Shown here one piece after another: positions 24,708-31,804 of a stretch of DNA of 31,804 bases. Each line of letters opens with the position of its first letter. Within the stretch, counting starts at the first letter, position 1. The notes beneath the pieces are model-generated. The model was not told the DNA's origin, did not search any database, and worked only from the letters and a program-made list of their open reading frames with translations. Where the stretch lies: positions 1 through 31,804 of the forward strand of contig CAZGRP010000049.1 in NCBI GenBank assembly GCA_964527995.1, read 5' to 3'. The stretch is from CAZGRP01 sp964527995 (GTDB lineage: Bacteria > Zhuqueibacterota > Zhuqueibacteria > Oceanimicrobiales > CAZGRP01). Position numbers and translations under genes: made by a program.

Positions 24708-24751
24708 CTTCCAACTTGCATACTTGCCCACTCGCAAACTTGCTCACTTGC
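24688..24751. repeat. eight imperfect 8-bp tandem units
   Basis: Read on the plus strand the units end in CTGC, CTGC, CTTC, TTGC, TTGC, TCGC, TTGC and TTGC at an exact 8-bp period; on the minus strand the consensus is GCAAGTTG. The first two units and part of the third lie in the duplicated 55-mer, so the array may extend into the gap. Confidence 0.65.
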
Positions 24752-24762
24752 ACCCCCCTCAC

Positions 24763-25167
24763 CTACTCCCCACCAAACCGACGCCGAAACTCCTCCGGCA
24801 CCCTAACCGGACGCCCGGCCGGACTGACGAAAACCAGCACGACCTGGGCTTCGGCGCATGCCTTTTCGGTCGTTTTGTTGTAGATCTCTTTACGCATGGT
24901 AAAGCTCGTCCTGCCCCAATGCTCGATCCAGGCAACAATCGCCAGCCGGTCGTGCGCTCTGGCAGGAGAATGGAAATCGATGTTGACGCTCTTCACCACC
25001 GGCAGCGCTCCCCATTCGAAAAACTGCTGGAAGCGCAGTCCCTTCTGTTCCAGGAACTGTTGCCGGGCGTACTCGAGATAGTTCAGGTAGACTGCGTTGT
25101 TCACATGACCCAGCGAATCGACTTCATATGTCCGCACCGTCATCTCGGCTATCAATTTTTCCGGCAT
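24763..25167 (-). CDS. YbgC/4-hydroxybenzoyl-CoA-type acyl-CoA thioesterase
   Basis: 134 aa hotdog-fold protein. The diagnostic motif is YEVDSLGHVNNAVYLNYLEYAR at 14-35, here with D17, H21 and N23, as in the 4HBT family whose Asp is catalytic. The core continues through PVVKSVNIDFHSPARAHDRL and the C-terminus PEEFRRRF. It should hydrolyse acyl-CoA (or acyl-ACP) thioesters in the cytoplasm; chain preference is unknown. The frame is open to 25446, but GGAGG 5 nt before ATG 25167 sets the start. Without tol-pal genes beside it, the Tol-linked role of YbgC is not supported. It is divergent from the MetE-like gene. Confidence 0.92.
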   Translation of the reverse strand: MPEKLIAEMTVRTYEVDSLGHVNNAVYLNYLEYARQQFLEQKGLRFQQFFEWGALPVVKSVNIDFHSPARAHDRLAIVAWIEHWGRTSFTMRKEIYNKTTEKACAEAQVVLVFVSPAGRPVRVPEEFRRRFGGE

Positions 25168-25556
25168 CGTCCCTCCTTCGTTGTCCAGTAAGTGCATGAC
25201 GATGTCTGTGGCTATCGGATCAAAGGACAAACCGCTCAGATCAACCTTTTTATGCCGCCAGAGGTTCCCTGAGTTCTTGAGTTTTTCAGGTGGAATATGC
25301 GGGAGGAAATTGGGATTGTCGCTTACGTGGGACAGGTGGCCGGCGGACCTTCGCAGACGCCCTTCACTTTGCCTTGACTTTCCGCTTCCTCCAGAGTATA
25401 TTTCGGCAACGGGAGGACCGTTCCCCTTTCCACGCCGCCAGAGCAACTCACCCAGCGCTTCTTCCAGATCGGATCACCCAAGCCTCGCAAAGAGGGAGGT
25501 AGTGAAACCTGCCGTTGCATGAAGTACATGTCATCCACCAAGAAAAGGAGATCGTC
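25168..25556. other. divergent intergenic region (thioesterase / MetE-like)
   Basis: 389 bp. A strong plus-strand promoter lies at 25374-25402. The following leader of about 150 nt starts with a hairpin AACGG-GAGGA-CCGTT (25408-25422). I looked for SAM, SAH or cobalamin riboswitch landmarks and saw none. No clear minus-strand promoter for the thioesterase was found. Confidence 0.55.
25374..25402 (+). promoter_or_regulatory. promoter of the MetE-like gene
   Basis: TTGACT (25374-25379), 17-nt spacer, TATATT (25397-25402). Start of transcription near 25409, at the foot of a 5-bp hairpin (25408-25422) that could protect the 5' end. Confidence 0.7.
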
Positions 25557-26621
25557 ATGTCGATTCCGACCGAACCCATCGGCAGCATCCCCAGGCCGCA
25601 GGAACTCATCGAAGGCATCCAGGCCTTCCACGCTGGCAGCATCACGGGCCAGGAACTGGATGCGCTCTACGCCCGGGCCGTCCGTGACACGATACGCCGC
25701 TTTGAGGAAACCGGCTCGCCCGTCATCACCGACGGGGAGCAGACCAAGCCCAGCTTCGTGACCTATCCGATTGATGGCCTCCAGAATCTGGCGCCGGACG
25801 GCGTGGCCATCCCCTTCGCCGATGGTCACGTGCGGCAACTGCCAAGGCTGACCTCGGGACCTTTCCGCTACAAGACCCACGCTGATGTCTACCTGGTGGA
25901 GGCCAAGAAGCACGCTCACGTTCCCGTCAAGCAGGCGCTCATCTCCGCCTCCGCCCTAAGCCTCCTCTACCCGCAGCAGGGCATCGAGGACTACCCGAGG
26001 GAAGCGTTCCTCAACGACCTGATCTCCGAAGCCGAAACCGACATCCGGCGTTGCCTGCAAAGCGGCGCCCACGTTGTGCAGATCGATTTCACCGAGGGCC
26101 GCCTGTCTGTGAAACTCGATCCGTCCAAGCAACTCCTGCGCGACTTCGTCGACCTCAACAATCGCGTTCTGGAGCGTTTCTCACCGGAGGAAAGAAAAAG
26201 AATCGGTGTTCACACCTGCCCGGGAGGAGACCGTGATTCCACCCACAGCGCCGACGTGGACTACGCTGAGTTGCTCCCTACCCTGTTCGAGCTCAAGGCC
26301 GGAAACTTCTACATCCAGATGGCCAGTGAAAAGGACCGGGGCCACGTTCTTGGCATTATCAAAGAGACCGCCAGACCGGATCAAAGAATCTTCATCGGGG
26401 TGATCGACCCCATCAATCCCAGAGTGGAGACACCAGAGGAGGTGCGGGACCGGGTGCTCGAGGCTGCGGAATATCTGCCGCTGGACCGACTGGGCACAAC
26501 CGACGACTGCGGCTTCTCTCCTTTCGGCGACGACACCTCGACAGCGCGCGACACCGCTTTTGAGAAGATTCGGGCTCGTGTTCTCGGCACACAACTTGCT
26601 TCCAAAGCGCTGGGCGTCTGA
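25557..26621 (+). CDS. cobalamin-independent methionine synthase-like methyltransferase
   Basis: 354 aa, the length of the short MetE-C/archaeal-type enzymes rather than full MetE (about 750 aa). GSIPRP near the N-terminus and ITDGEQTKPSF are typical. Zinc ligands are visible as HTCPGGD (His and Cys, near 221-227) and the late Cys in TTDDCGFSPFG, with candidate Glu in between. TIM-barrel strands such as HVVQIDFTEGRLSV and IFIGVIDPINPRVETPEEVRDRV fit the family. It should transfer a methyl group to a thiol, possibly homocysteine, but short family members may use other donors or acceptors. AAGGAGA before ATG 25557 sets the start over an in-frame TTG at 25515. No other methionine genes are adjacent. 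Confidence 0.88.
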   Translation: MSIPTEPIGSIPRPQELIEGIQAFHAGSITGQELDALYARAVRDTIRRFEETGSPVITDGEQTKPSFVTYPIDGLQNLAPDGVAIPFADGHVRQLPRLTSGPFRYKTHADVYLVEAKKHAHVPVKQALISASALSLLYPQQGIEDYPREAFLNDLISEAETDIRRCLQSGAHVVQIDFTEGRLSVKLDPSKQLLRDFVDLNNRVLERFSPEERKRIGVHTCPGGDRDSTHSADVDYAELLPTLFELKAGNFYIQMASEKDRGHVLGIIKETARPDQRIFIGVIDPINPRVETPEEVRDRVLEAAEYLPLDRLGTTDDCGFSPFGDDTSTARDTAFEKIRARVLGTQLASKALGV

Positions 26622-26731
26622 TCGGGGCCATGAGGGCCGTCACGGTTTGAAAGACCCTCCCGCGGTCTGAGAGATCGCCGGGTGTGGTTGTGATTCGGTG
26701 TGTGGCAGTAATCAGCTACAGGGTCATCTGG

Positions 26732-28336
26732 ATGGACAGAAAGAACACTTTCCTCACTTTTGTCTGGCTGATCCTTCCCGGTCTTCTTCTCGCCCCGTCA
26801 GCATGGAGCCAATACCCCAACGTCCGGGTCAGCCTGCCGACAAGCACCGATCCTGAAGAAGTGACCATCGCGATCAACCCGACCAACCCCGCCAACCTTG
26901 TCGCGGCCGCCAACCTCGACTACTATTTTGTATCGATGGATGGCGGCCAAAGCTGGGTGGAAGCGCATCTCACTTCGTCTTTCGGCGTTGCCGGTGACCC
27001 TTCCCTGACCTATGACGCCGCAGGAAACCTCTACTACGGTCACCTCTCATACCCCGGTCCGGGTCAGTGGCTCGACCGCATCGTCGTCCAGAAGTCAACC
27101 GACGGAGGGATCACCTGGAACGATGGATCCGGTATTGGATTGCATCCACCGGCGCAGCAGGACAAAGAATGGCTCGCTACCGACCGGACCGACTCTCCTT
27201 TCCGGAACAACGTCTATGTAGCGTGGACCGAGTTCGACAAATACGGCAGTCCCAGTCCCCAGGACAGCTCACGGATCCTGTTTTCGCGCTCCACCGATTC
27301 CGGTGCCACCTGGTCGCCACCGGTGCGCGTGAGTGACACGGCCGGAGATGCCGTCGATAGTGACGGGACGGTGGAAGGAGCGGTACCCGCCATCGGCCCC
27401 AACGGCGAAGTCTATCTGGCCTGGTCGGGCCCTTTGGGGATCATGTTCGACAAATCCCTCGACGGCGGACTCACCTTTGGGAGGGATGTCTTTGTCGCCG
27501 ATCAGCCCGGCGGCTGGGACTTCGATGTGCCCGGCCTGTCCCGCTGCAACGGCATGCCGATCACCGCCAGCGACGTGAGCGACTCTCCCTATCGAGGAAC
27601 GATCTATGTGGTCTGGTCGGACCAGCGGAACGGCTCCGACAACACAGACGTGTTTCTGGTCAAGTCGACGGACGGCGGTGACAGCTGGGGCCCAATCAAG
27701 AAAGTCAACGACGACAACACAGTATCGCATCAGTTCCTGCCCTGGATGACGGTAGACCCACTGACCGGGGTGATCTGGATCGTTTTCTACGATCGCCGCA
27801 ACACCAGCGGAAATGCCACCGAAGTTTATGTAGCCCGGTCCGCAGATGGTGGCGAGACCTTCGACAGCTTTCGCGTCAGTGAAACCGCCTTCACGCCGCA
27901 GCCCGAGGTTTTCTTCGGCGACTACATCAACATCGCCGCCAGAGGCGGGAACGTCTACCCCATCTGGATGCGGATGGACAACGGCCAGCTCAGCGTCTGG
28001 GTCGCCCTGATCAAGGACACGACCACGACGTTGGTCGCAGAACACCGTCCAGCGCCAGCCGACTTCACCCTCAGGCAAAACTATCCCAATCCTTTTCTTC
28101 GAGCCACAAACATCTCCTTTGGCCTTCGCAGGCGCTCCCATGTGCGGCTGGACGTATACACGCTCACGGGCGAGCTGGTGACCCAACTGGCGAATAGTGA
28201 TTACCCTCCAGGCGACTATTCGACTATCTGGGACGGGAGAGATCGACGCGGCCGCTCCATGCCGAGCGGTGTCTATTTCTATCGCCTGGTCACGGAACGT
28301 CAGGTGATTACGAAGCGACTGCTGCTGCTGCGCTGA
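26732..28336 (+). CDS. secreted BNR-repeat protein with type IX-type sorting domain
   Basis: 534 aa. Signal peptide 1-27 (hydrophobic core, cleaving near SAWSQ). The body is a sialidase-like beta-propeller with six Asp-box repeats: SMDGGQSW, STDGGITW, STDSGATW, SLDGGLTF, STDGGDSW and SADGGETF. No sialidase arginine triad or catalytic Tyr/Glu is obvious, so enzymatic activity is not claimed. Residues 445-534 form a FlgD-like Ig/type IX C-terminal sorting domain: QNYPNPF, VYTLTGELV, WDGRDRRGRSMPSGVYFYRL and a final KRLLLLR. It is likely exported to the surface or outside. ATG 26732 fits the signal peptide; the frame starts at 26684. A 110-nt gap separates it from the MetE-like gene. Confidence 0.88.
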   Translation: MDRKNTFLTFVWLILPGLLLAPSAWSQYPNVRVSLPTSTDPEEVTIAINPTNPANLVAAANLDYYFVSMDGGQSWVEAHLTSSFGVAGDPSLTYDAAGNLYYGHLSYPGPGQWLDRIVVQKSTDGGITWNDGSGIGLHPPAQQDKEWLATDRTDSPFRNNVYVAWTEFDKYGSPSPQDSSRILFSRSTDSGATWSPPVRVSDTAGDAVDSDGTVEGAVPAIGPNGEVYLAWSGPLGIMFDKSLDGGLTFGRDVFVADQPGGWDFDVPGLSRCNGMPITASDVSDSPYRGTIYVVWSDQRNGSDNTDVFLVKSTDGGDSWGPIKKVNDDNTVSHQFLPWMTVDPLTGVIWIVFYDRRNTSGNATEVYVARSADGGETFDSFRVSETAFTPQPEVFFGDYINIAARGGNVYPIWMRMDNGQLSVWVALIKDTTTTLVAEHRPAPADFTLRQNYPNPFLRATNISFGLRRRSHVRLDVYTLTGELVTQLANSDYPPGDYSTIWDGRDRRGRSMPSGVYFYRLVTERQVITKRLLLLR

Positions 28337-28715
28337 GGGCCTCCCGATTGAACCCGATATCGGGCACCCGGTGGCCGTGCAAGCGAGGCCATGCGCATCC
28401 TTTGCAATCGCACACCGTTCCTTTTTGTGAGGTAATCCGTGGGTTACATGAATTGTGAGGCAACGACGTCCGTTACAACCACGCAAGGTTGCTTGTTTAA
28501 TGAGTCAATCCACGTGCCGGCGAGCCGCAAACTCTCCTTGACTTCCGTCCGGCATTCGCGTATATTTTGACACGCGCGCCACCTCCGGAAGTCTTCCGGT
28601 CTCTGACTCCTGCCCTCTACAATGCGGTCGAGTCTGATCTCCTGGATTCTCCCGGACGACGCGAAAAGACCAATCCCTTTTCAACACCTTGATGCGAAAA
28701 CGAAAGGAGATCAGA
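28337..28715. other. intergenic region upstream of the FKBP gene
   Basis: 379 bp. It holds a perfect palindrome CCCGATATCGGG shortly after the BNR gene stop (no T-run, so not a clear terminator), the FKBP promoter (28538-28566) and a leader hairpin CCGGAA-GTC-TTCCGG at 28585-28599. No gene supported. Confidence 0.55.
28538..28566 (+). promoter_or_regulatory. promoter of the FKBP/M28 operon
   Basis: TTGACT (28538-28543), 17-nt spacer, TATATT (28561-28566). The leader of about 143 nt contains a 6-bp hairpin at 28585-28599. Confidence 0.72.
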
Positions 28716-29426
28716 ATGACCCGAACGCTGGGACTCTTGATCACACTGGCGCTGAGCCTGTCCGCACTCTCGTGCGGCAGCAAAGGCAACCAGCCCAAGA
28801 ACCTTGAACTCAAGGACCCGTCGGCGAAGTTCAGCTACGCCCTCGGCCTGGAGATCGGCTCCTCTCTGAAGCAGTTGAACACCGACATCGACATCGACGT
28901 GTTCAGCCGTGGCATTGAAGACCGGCTCAAAGACCGCGAACCACTCCTCACACCCAAGGAAGCGGCACAGGTTCGGGACGAGTTTTTCAGCAAGATGCGG
29001 GAGGCACGTGCCCAAAAGGCCAAGGACCTTGCCGAAAAGAACCTGAAGGAAGGTACCAGTTTCCTCACGGAAAATAAGAAGAAGAAAGGGGTGGTGACGA
29101 CAGCCAGCGGTCTGCAGTACATCGTGCTGCGTCAGGGAGACGGACCGAAACCTAAATTGACCGACCAGGTCACGGTCAACTACCGCGGCACCCTCCTCGA
29201 CGGCACGGAATTCGACAGCTCCTACAAGCGCGGCGAGCCCGCCACCTTCCCGCTGAAGGGAGTCATCCCCGGTTGGACCGAGGCCTTGCAGCTCATGAAC
29301 GTGGGGAGCAAGTATCGGCTGTTCATCCCGCCGAACCTCGCCTACGGTGAGAGCGGCGCCGGCAATGTCATCGGGCCGAACGCCACGCTGATCTTCGAGG
29401 TCGAGCTGTTGGGGATCAAGAAGTAG
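28716..29426 (+). CDS. FKBP-type peptidyl-prolyl isomerase lipoprotein
   Basis: 236 aa. A signal peptide ends at C20 (SALSC, an imperfect lipobox), so it is probably a lipoprotein. Residues 35-125 form the helical dimerisation region seen in FkpA/Mip proteins (FSYALGLEIGSSL, a Lys/Glu-rich long helix). The FKBP domain is 130-236, with TASGLQYIVL, VNYRGTLLDGTEFDSS, FPLKGVIPGW, LAYGE and IFEVELLGI; active-site aromatics Y156, F166, W187 and Y210 are present. It should catalyse proline isomerisation and help folding in the periplasm. AAGGAGA 6 nt before ATG 28716 decides the start over ATG 28689. The stop overlaps the next gene's GTG by one base (TAGTG). Confidence 0.94.
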   Translation: MTRTLGLLITLALSLSALSCGSKGNQPKNLELKDPSAKFSYALGLEIGSSLKQLNTDIDIDVFSRGIEDRLKDREPLLTPKEAAQVRDEFFSKMREARAQKAKDLAEKNLKEGTSFLTENKKKKGVVTTASGLQYIVLRQGDGPKPKLTDQVTVNYRGTLLDGTEFDSSYKRGEPATFPLKGVIPGWTEALQLMNVGSKYRLFIPPNLAYGESGAGNVIGPNATLIFEVELLGIKK

Positions 29427-31201
29427 TGACCGCTGGAGCGCTGACTGTGCGGAAACCCGTTACAGGCCTCTACCTCCTCGGCATCGCTCTTCTCCTTGGC
29501 TCCTGCTCGCCGCCGCAGAGACGAACCCCAGCGCCACCAGACGCCGCCGTCCATTCCTATTTCGAGCACGTTCGCCAGCTCTACTCCGGCGGGCGTGCTC
29601 TGGCGATCGTCGCCTTTGTCGAACAGTACTGGCGCCTCCCGGGCAACACCGGGTTCGACGCCAGTATTGGGCGGGTGGCGACCGTTCTCGACAGTGCCGG
29701 CTATTTGCCTGAGGACAAGGCCCGCGGCAGCCGACTCACCTACCGCATCGAACGCCGCCCCATGGCTCGGCCGACCTGGGAGCCGGTCGACGCCTCGGTC
29801 ACCATCGTCGGCCAGGACTCGGCTCTCCTCCGGTTTGCCAGCAACCGCAACATGCTGGCGATCTACTCCTACTCGACACCTGCGGAAGGCGTGGAGGCCG
29901 AGGTCGTCGACGTCGGCAAGGGCCGGCCGCAGGACTACCAGGGCCTCGATCTCCATGGAAGGATCGTTTTCGGGGAAGCCAGCGCCGGCAGGCTCTTTCG
30001 CGAGGCCGTCCAAAAGCGCGGTGCCTTGGGCGTACTTGCTTACCGTATGCCCGCCTACACTCAGCCGCAGCGCTACCGCCATTCCATCCAGTTCGGCCGC
30101 ATCCCCTACGACCCGGATCGCCGGGCGTGGGGGATCCTGCTTTCCTACGCCGCCCGTCAGCGTCTGAAAAATGCGCTTGCCTCCGGCCCCGTGCGAGTGC
30201 GGGTGATGACGAAGTCACGCATCTACTCCGCAGATGAGCTGACGCTGGTGGCGGACGTGCGTGGCAGCAGGGTACCGGAAGAACGCTTCGTTTTCAGCGC
30301 CCATGTTCAGGAGCCGGGGGCCAACGACAACGCTTCCGGCGTCGCAGCGCTCGCCGAGATGGCGCGCGTGCTGGCTCAGCTCGTGCGCACGGGCAGCCTC
30401 GATCCGCAACGCACGATCACGTTCATCTGGGGCAACGAAGTGGCGTCCACGCGCCGGTATATCCAAGAAGACAGCACACGCGCCGCTGGCATCCGCTGGG
30501 GCATGAGCCTGGATATGGTGGGGGAGAACACGCAAAAGACCGGCGGCACCTTCCTTATCGAAAAAATGCCCGACCCTTCCGCCGTTTGGACTCGCGGCGA
30601 AGATCGGCACACCGAATGGGGTGGCAGGCCTCTTGCCGAAAAGGATCTCACGCCCCACTATTTCAACGATCTGGTGCGCTACATCTGCCTGCAGCAGGCC
30701 GCGGCGACGGGCTGGATCGTACGCACCAATCCCTTCGAGGGCGGCAGTGATCACGTGCCCTTCCTGCGGGCGGGAAAGCCCGCCGTTCTCCTCTGGCACT
30801 TCACCGACGCGTTTTACCACACCGACGCCGACCGCCTCGACAAGGTGTCTCCTCAAACTCTCGAGAATGTCGGTATCAGCGCCCTGGTCACCGCGCTGAC
30901 CCTGACCTCAGCCTCGTCGCGGACAGCACGTCTCCTGATCGCCGAGCTCGAACGCGCCGCCCTCCAGAGGCTGGAGGTGGAGTGGCAACTCAGCCGTGAC
31001 GCCATCGCCGCTGGCAGCGACCGCAACCAGCAAATCCACGTCCTGCAGGCCTGGATTGACTGGTACCAGAAGGCGATTCGATCGACGGAAGATATTGAGG
31101 TCGGTGGAGCGTCGCCCGAGACGTTGCGGACAATTGAGGCTGCGGCGCGCCATGTCGCTGAGGCTGGGCAGGAGTATGTACAGCGGCTGCGCTCCACGTA
31201 G
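29426..31201 (+). CDS. M28-like zinc peptidase lipoprotein
   Basis: 591 aa from GTG 29426; GTG 29447 (protein MRKPVTGLYLL) is an equally plausible start. The lipobox LGSC has Cys at 27. A PA-like insert is likely around 160-250 (GLDLHGRIVFGEA, AVQKRGALGVLAY). Peptidase M28 landmarks: H293 and D301 (AHVQEPGANDNASG), E338, D363 (SLDMVGEN), GGSDHVPFL and H465 (YHTDADRLDKV). Two positions differ from the textbook enzyme: HxD is H-V-Q and the EE pair is N337-E338. The metal ligands seem complete but the general base is altered, so activity is uncertain. It is coupled to the FKBP isomerase, which suggests a shared periplasmic protein-handling role (inference). Confidence 0.87.
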   Translation: MTAGALTVRKPVTGLYLLGIALLLGSCSPPQRRTPAPPDAAVHSYFEHVRQLYSGGRALAIVAFVEQYWRLPGNTGFDASIGRVATVLDSAGYLPEDKARGSRLTYRIERRPMARPTWEPVDASVTIVGQDSALLRFASNRNMLAIYSYSTPAEGVEAEVVDVGKGRPQDYQGLDLHGRIVFGEASAGRLFREAVQKRGALGVLAYRMPAYTQPQRYRHSIQFGRIPYDPDRRAWGILLSYAARQRLKNALASGPVRVRVMTKSRIYSADELTLVADVRGSRVPEERFVFSAHVQEPGANDNASGVAALAEMARVLAQLVRTGSLDPQRTITFIWGNEVASTRRYIQEDSTRAAGIRWGMSLDMVGENTQKTGGTFLIEKMPDPSAVWTRGEDRHTEWGGRPLAEKDLTPHYFNDLVRYICLQQAAATGWIVRTNPFEGGSDHVPFLRAGKPAVLLWHFTDAFYHTDADRLDKVSPQTLENVGISALVTALTLTSASSRTARLLIAELERAALQRLEVEWQLSRDAIAAGSDRNQQIHVLQAWIDWYQKAIRSTEDIEVGGASPETLRTIEAAARHVAEAGQEYVQRLRST

Positions 31202-31568
31202 AGACGAGCGTAGCCTGCAGAGGCGAACGCTGTTAGCACTCACCCCCCTGGTGGTGAACTCGGCTGGCGATGTCGGCCCGTAACGCAGCGCCGACTCTAT
31301 GGCGGCGGCCCCGTGGTTCCCAGCACTCTTGCATTGACAACTTTTGCTTGATTTGCCGTTGCCGCCGCTGTATATTTAACGGCACAGCACACCCCCCCAC
31401 CACCAGTGGCGACTCCTTCCCTCCTTCTCCGGCTGCGAAACTGTTACGACGGGAGGACGACCATCTCTGTGCCGCCCTGATGACCGGCAGGCAGGCAGCG
31501 CGGTCTCAGCCTAAGTGCATCGCATTGGGGGCATCAACAGCAAGTCCCCTCAGGTGACGGATCCCGCT
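31202..31568. other. intergenic region before the last gene
   Basis: 367 bp. It contains a good plus-strand promoter (31348-31376) and a leader of about 185 nt. I checked the leader for cyclic-di-GMP riboswitch landmarks and saw none. No clear terminator for the M28-like gene. Confidence 0.5.
31348..31376 (+). promoter_or_regulatory. promoter of the truncated right-edge gene
   Basis: TTGATT (31348-31353), 17-nt spacer, TATATT (31371-31376). A TTGACA at 31334 is too far from the -10 to be used. Confidence 0.6.
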
Positions 31569-31804
31569 ATGATAGACGTTCGGTTCCGAGCGCACGGCGC
31601 GACCCGATCCGATCTGCGACGGTGGCGAAAGGCCCAGCAACGCGCAACGGTCTCCACCGTGCTTCCCCTTGGCGCAACGCTTGCAGTGGTCATGCTCTAC
31701 ACCCTGAATCATCCCGGTGACATTACCATCACCTCGCCCGCGAGCGGTACTAAGACCCAAAACGCCGTGATCGCCGTCGCCGGCACGGTGCAAAGTCCGC
31801 ACGT
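31569..31804 (+). CDS. membrane-anchored Ig-like domain protein, 3' end outside window
   Basis: 78 codons visible, no stop before the edge. ATG 31569 has AGGTGA 11 nt upstream; a GTG at 31554 is in frame. The protein has a basic N-terminus (LRRWRKAQQR), one hydrophobic segment about 31-46 (VLPLGATLAVVMLYTL) and then the start of a bacterial Ig-like domain, DITITSPASGTKTQN followed by VIAVAGTV. Positive-inside charge suggests a single-pass anchor with the Ig part outside. The rest of the protein, and so its job, cannot be seen. Confidence is moderate because only part is present. Confidence 0.65.
   Translation, partial: MIDVRFRAHGATRSDLRRWRKAQQRATVSTVLPLGATLAVVMLYTLNHPGDITITSPASGTKTQNAVIAVAGTVQSPH

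Larger units (their letters stand above)
24179..24762. other. repeat-rich intergenic region with assembly gap
   Basis: No gene. It contains the promoter of the AgmX-like gene, a 7-bp-period stutter (GATCGCC, AATTGCC, GATTGCC at 24440-24460), a 100-N gap flanked by identical 55-mers, and an octamer array at 24688-24751. Reading frames crossing the N run are artefacts. Confidence 0.8.

Noticed and set aside
24419..25191. reading frames running through the N gap
   Set aside because: They consist of unknown residues plus repeat translation; they are artefacts of the 100-N placeholder.
25403..25556. SAM or cobalamin riboswitch before the MetE-like gene
   Set aside because: Only a 5-bp hairpin is visible; none of the conserved riboswitch core sequences are present.

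Overview
The window is GC-rich bacterial DNA (about 60 percent by eye) with no rRNA, tRNA, CRISPR array, phage or transposase gene. Family content points to an uncultured member of the FCB side of the tree (the Calditrichota / KSB1 / Zixibacteria / Ignavibacteria type). The markers are a BNR-repeat protein ending in a type IX-style C-terminal sorting domain, a GWxTD-domain TPR protein, a DUF2851 protein, and an FN3-like exported protein of the kind common in Bacteroidota relatives. The phylum is inference. A 100-N scaffold gap flanked by two identical 55-mers indicates a draft, probably metagenome-derived, assembly.

Layout. (1) 100-2518, minus: two short-chain dehydrogenases and a metallo-beta-lactamase-fold protein that has lost its metal motif, behind a promoter at 2920-2948. 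(2) 3117-4289, minus: a TolB-like propeller lipoprotein. (3) 4979-6894, plus: a MoxR ATPase and DUF58 pair. (4) 7332-8570, minus: a MinD/ParA-type ATPase with a C-terminal four-cysteine tail, divergent from (5). (5) 9068-15989, plus: a DNA-processing operon of a UvrD/RecB-type helicase fused to an Fe-S PD-(D/E)XK nuclease, an SbcD/YhaO-like protein with a ruined catalytic site, and a YhaN/SbcC-like ATPase with a membrane hairpin in its coiled coil. (6) 16044-25167, minus: FN3-like exported protein, DUF2851, CapA-like phosphoesterase, a small coiled-coil protein, kynurenine formamidase, histidine phosphatase, GWxTD/TPR protein, AgmX/TonB-C-like protein and a YbgC-type thioesterase. (7) 25557 to the end, plus: MetE-like methyltransferase, BNR/sorting-domain protein, FKBP lipoprotein coupled to an M28-like peptidase lipoprotein, and the start of a membrane-anchored Ig-like protein cut by the window edge.

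The most unusual locus is the helicase-nuclease / pseudo-SbcD / membrane-hairpin YhaN operon. Its promoter places the predicted transcription start on the helicase ATG, so the message is probably leaderless. At least eight promoters share a TTGNNN-(16-18)-TATATT form, which helps fix several starts. Other points of interest are a nested inverted repeat between convergent genes at 7194-7300, an octamer tandem array beside the assembly gap, and a possible pseudoknot at 19804-19840.
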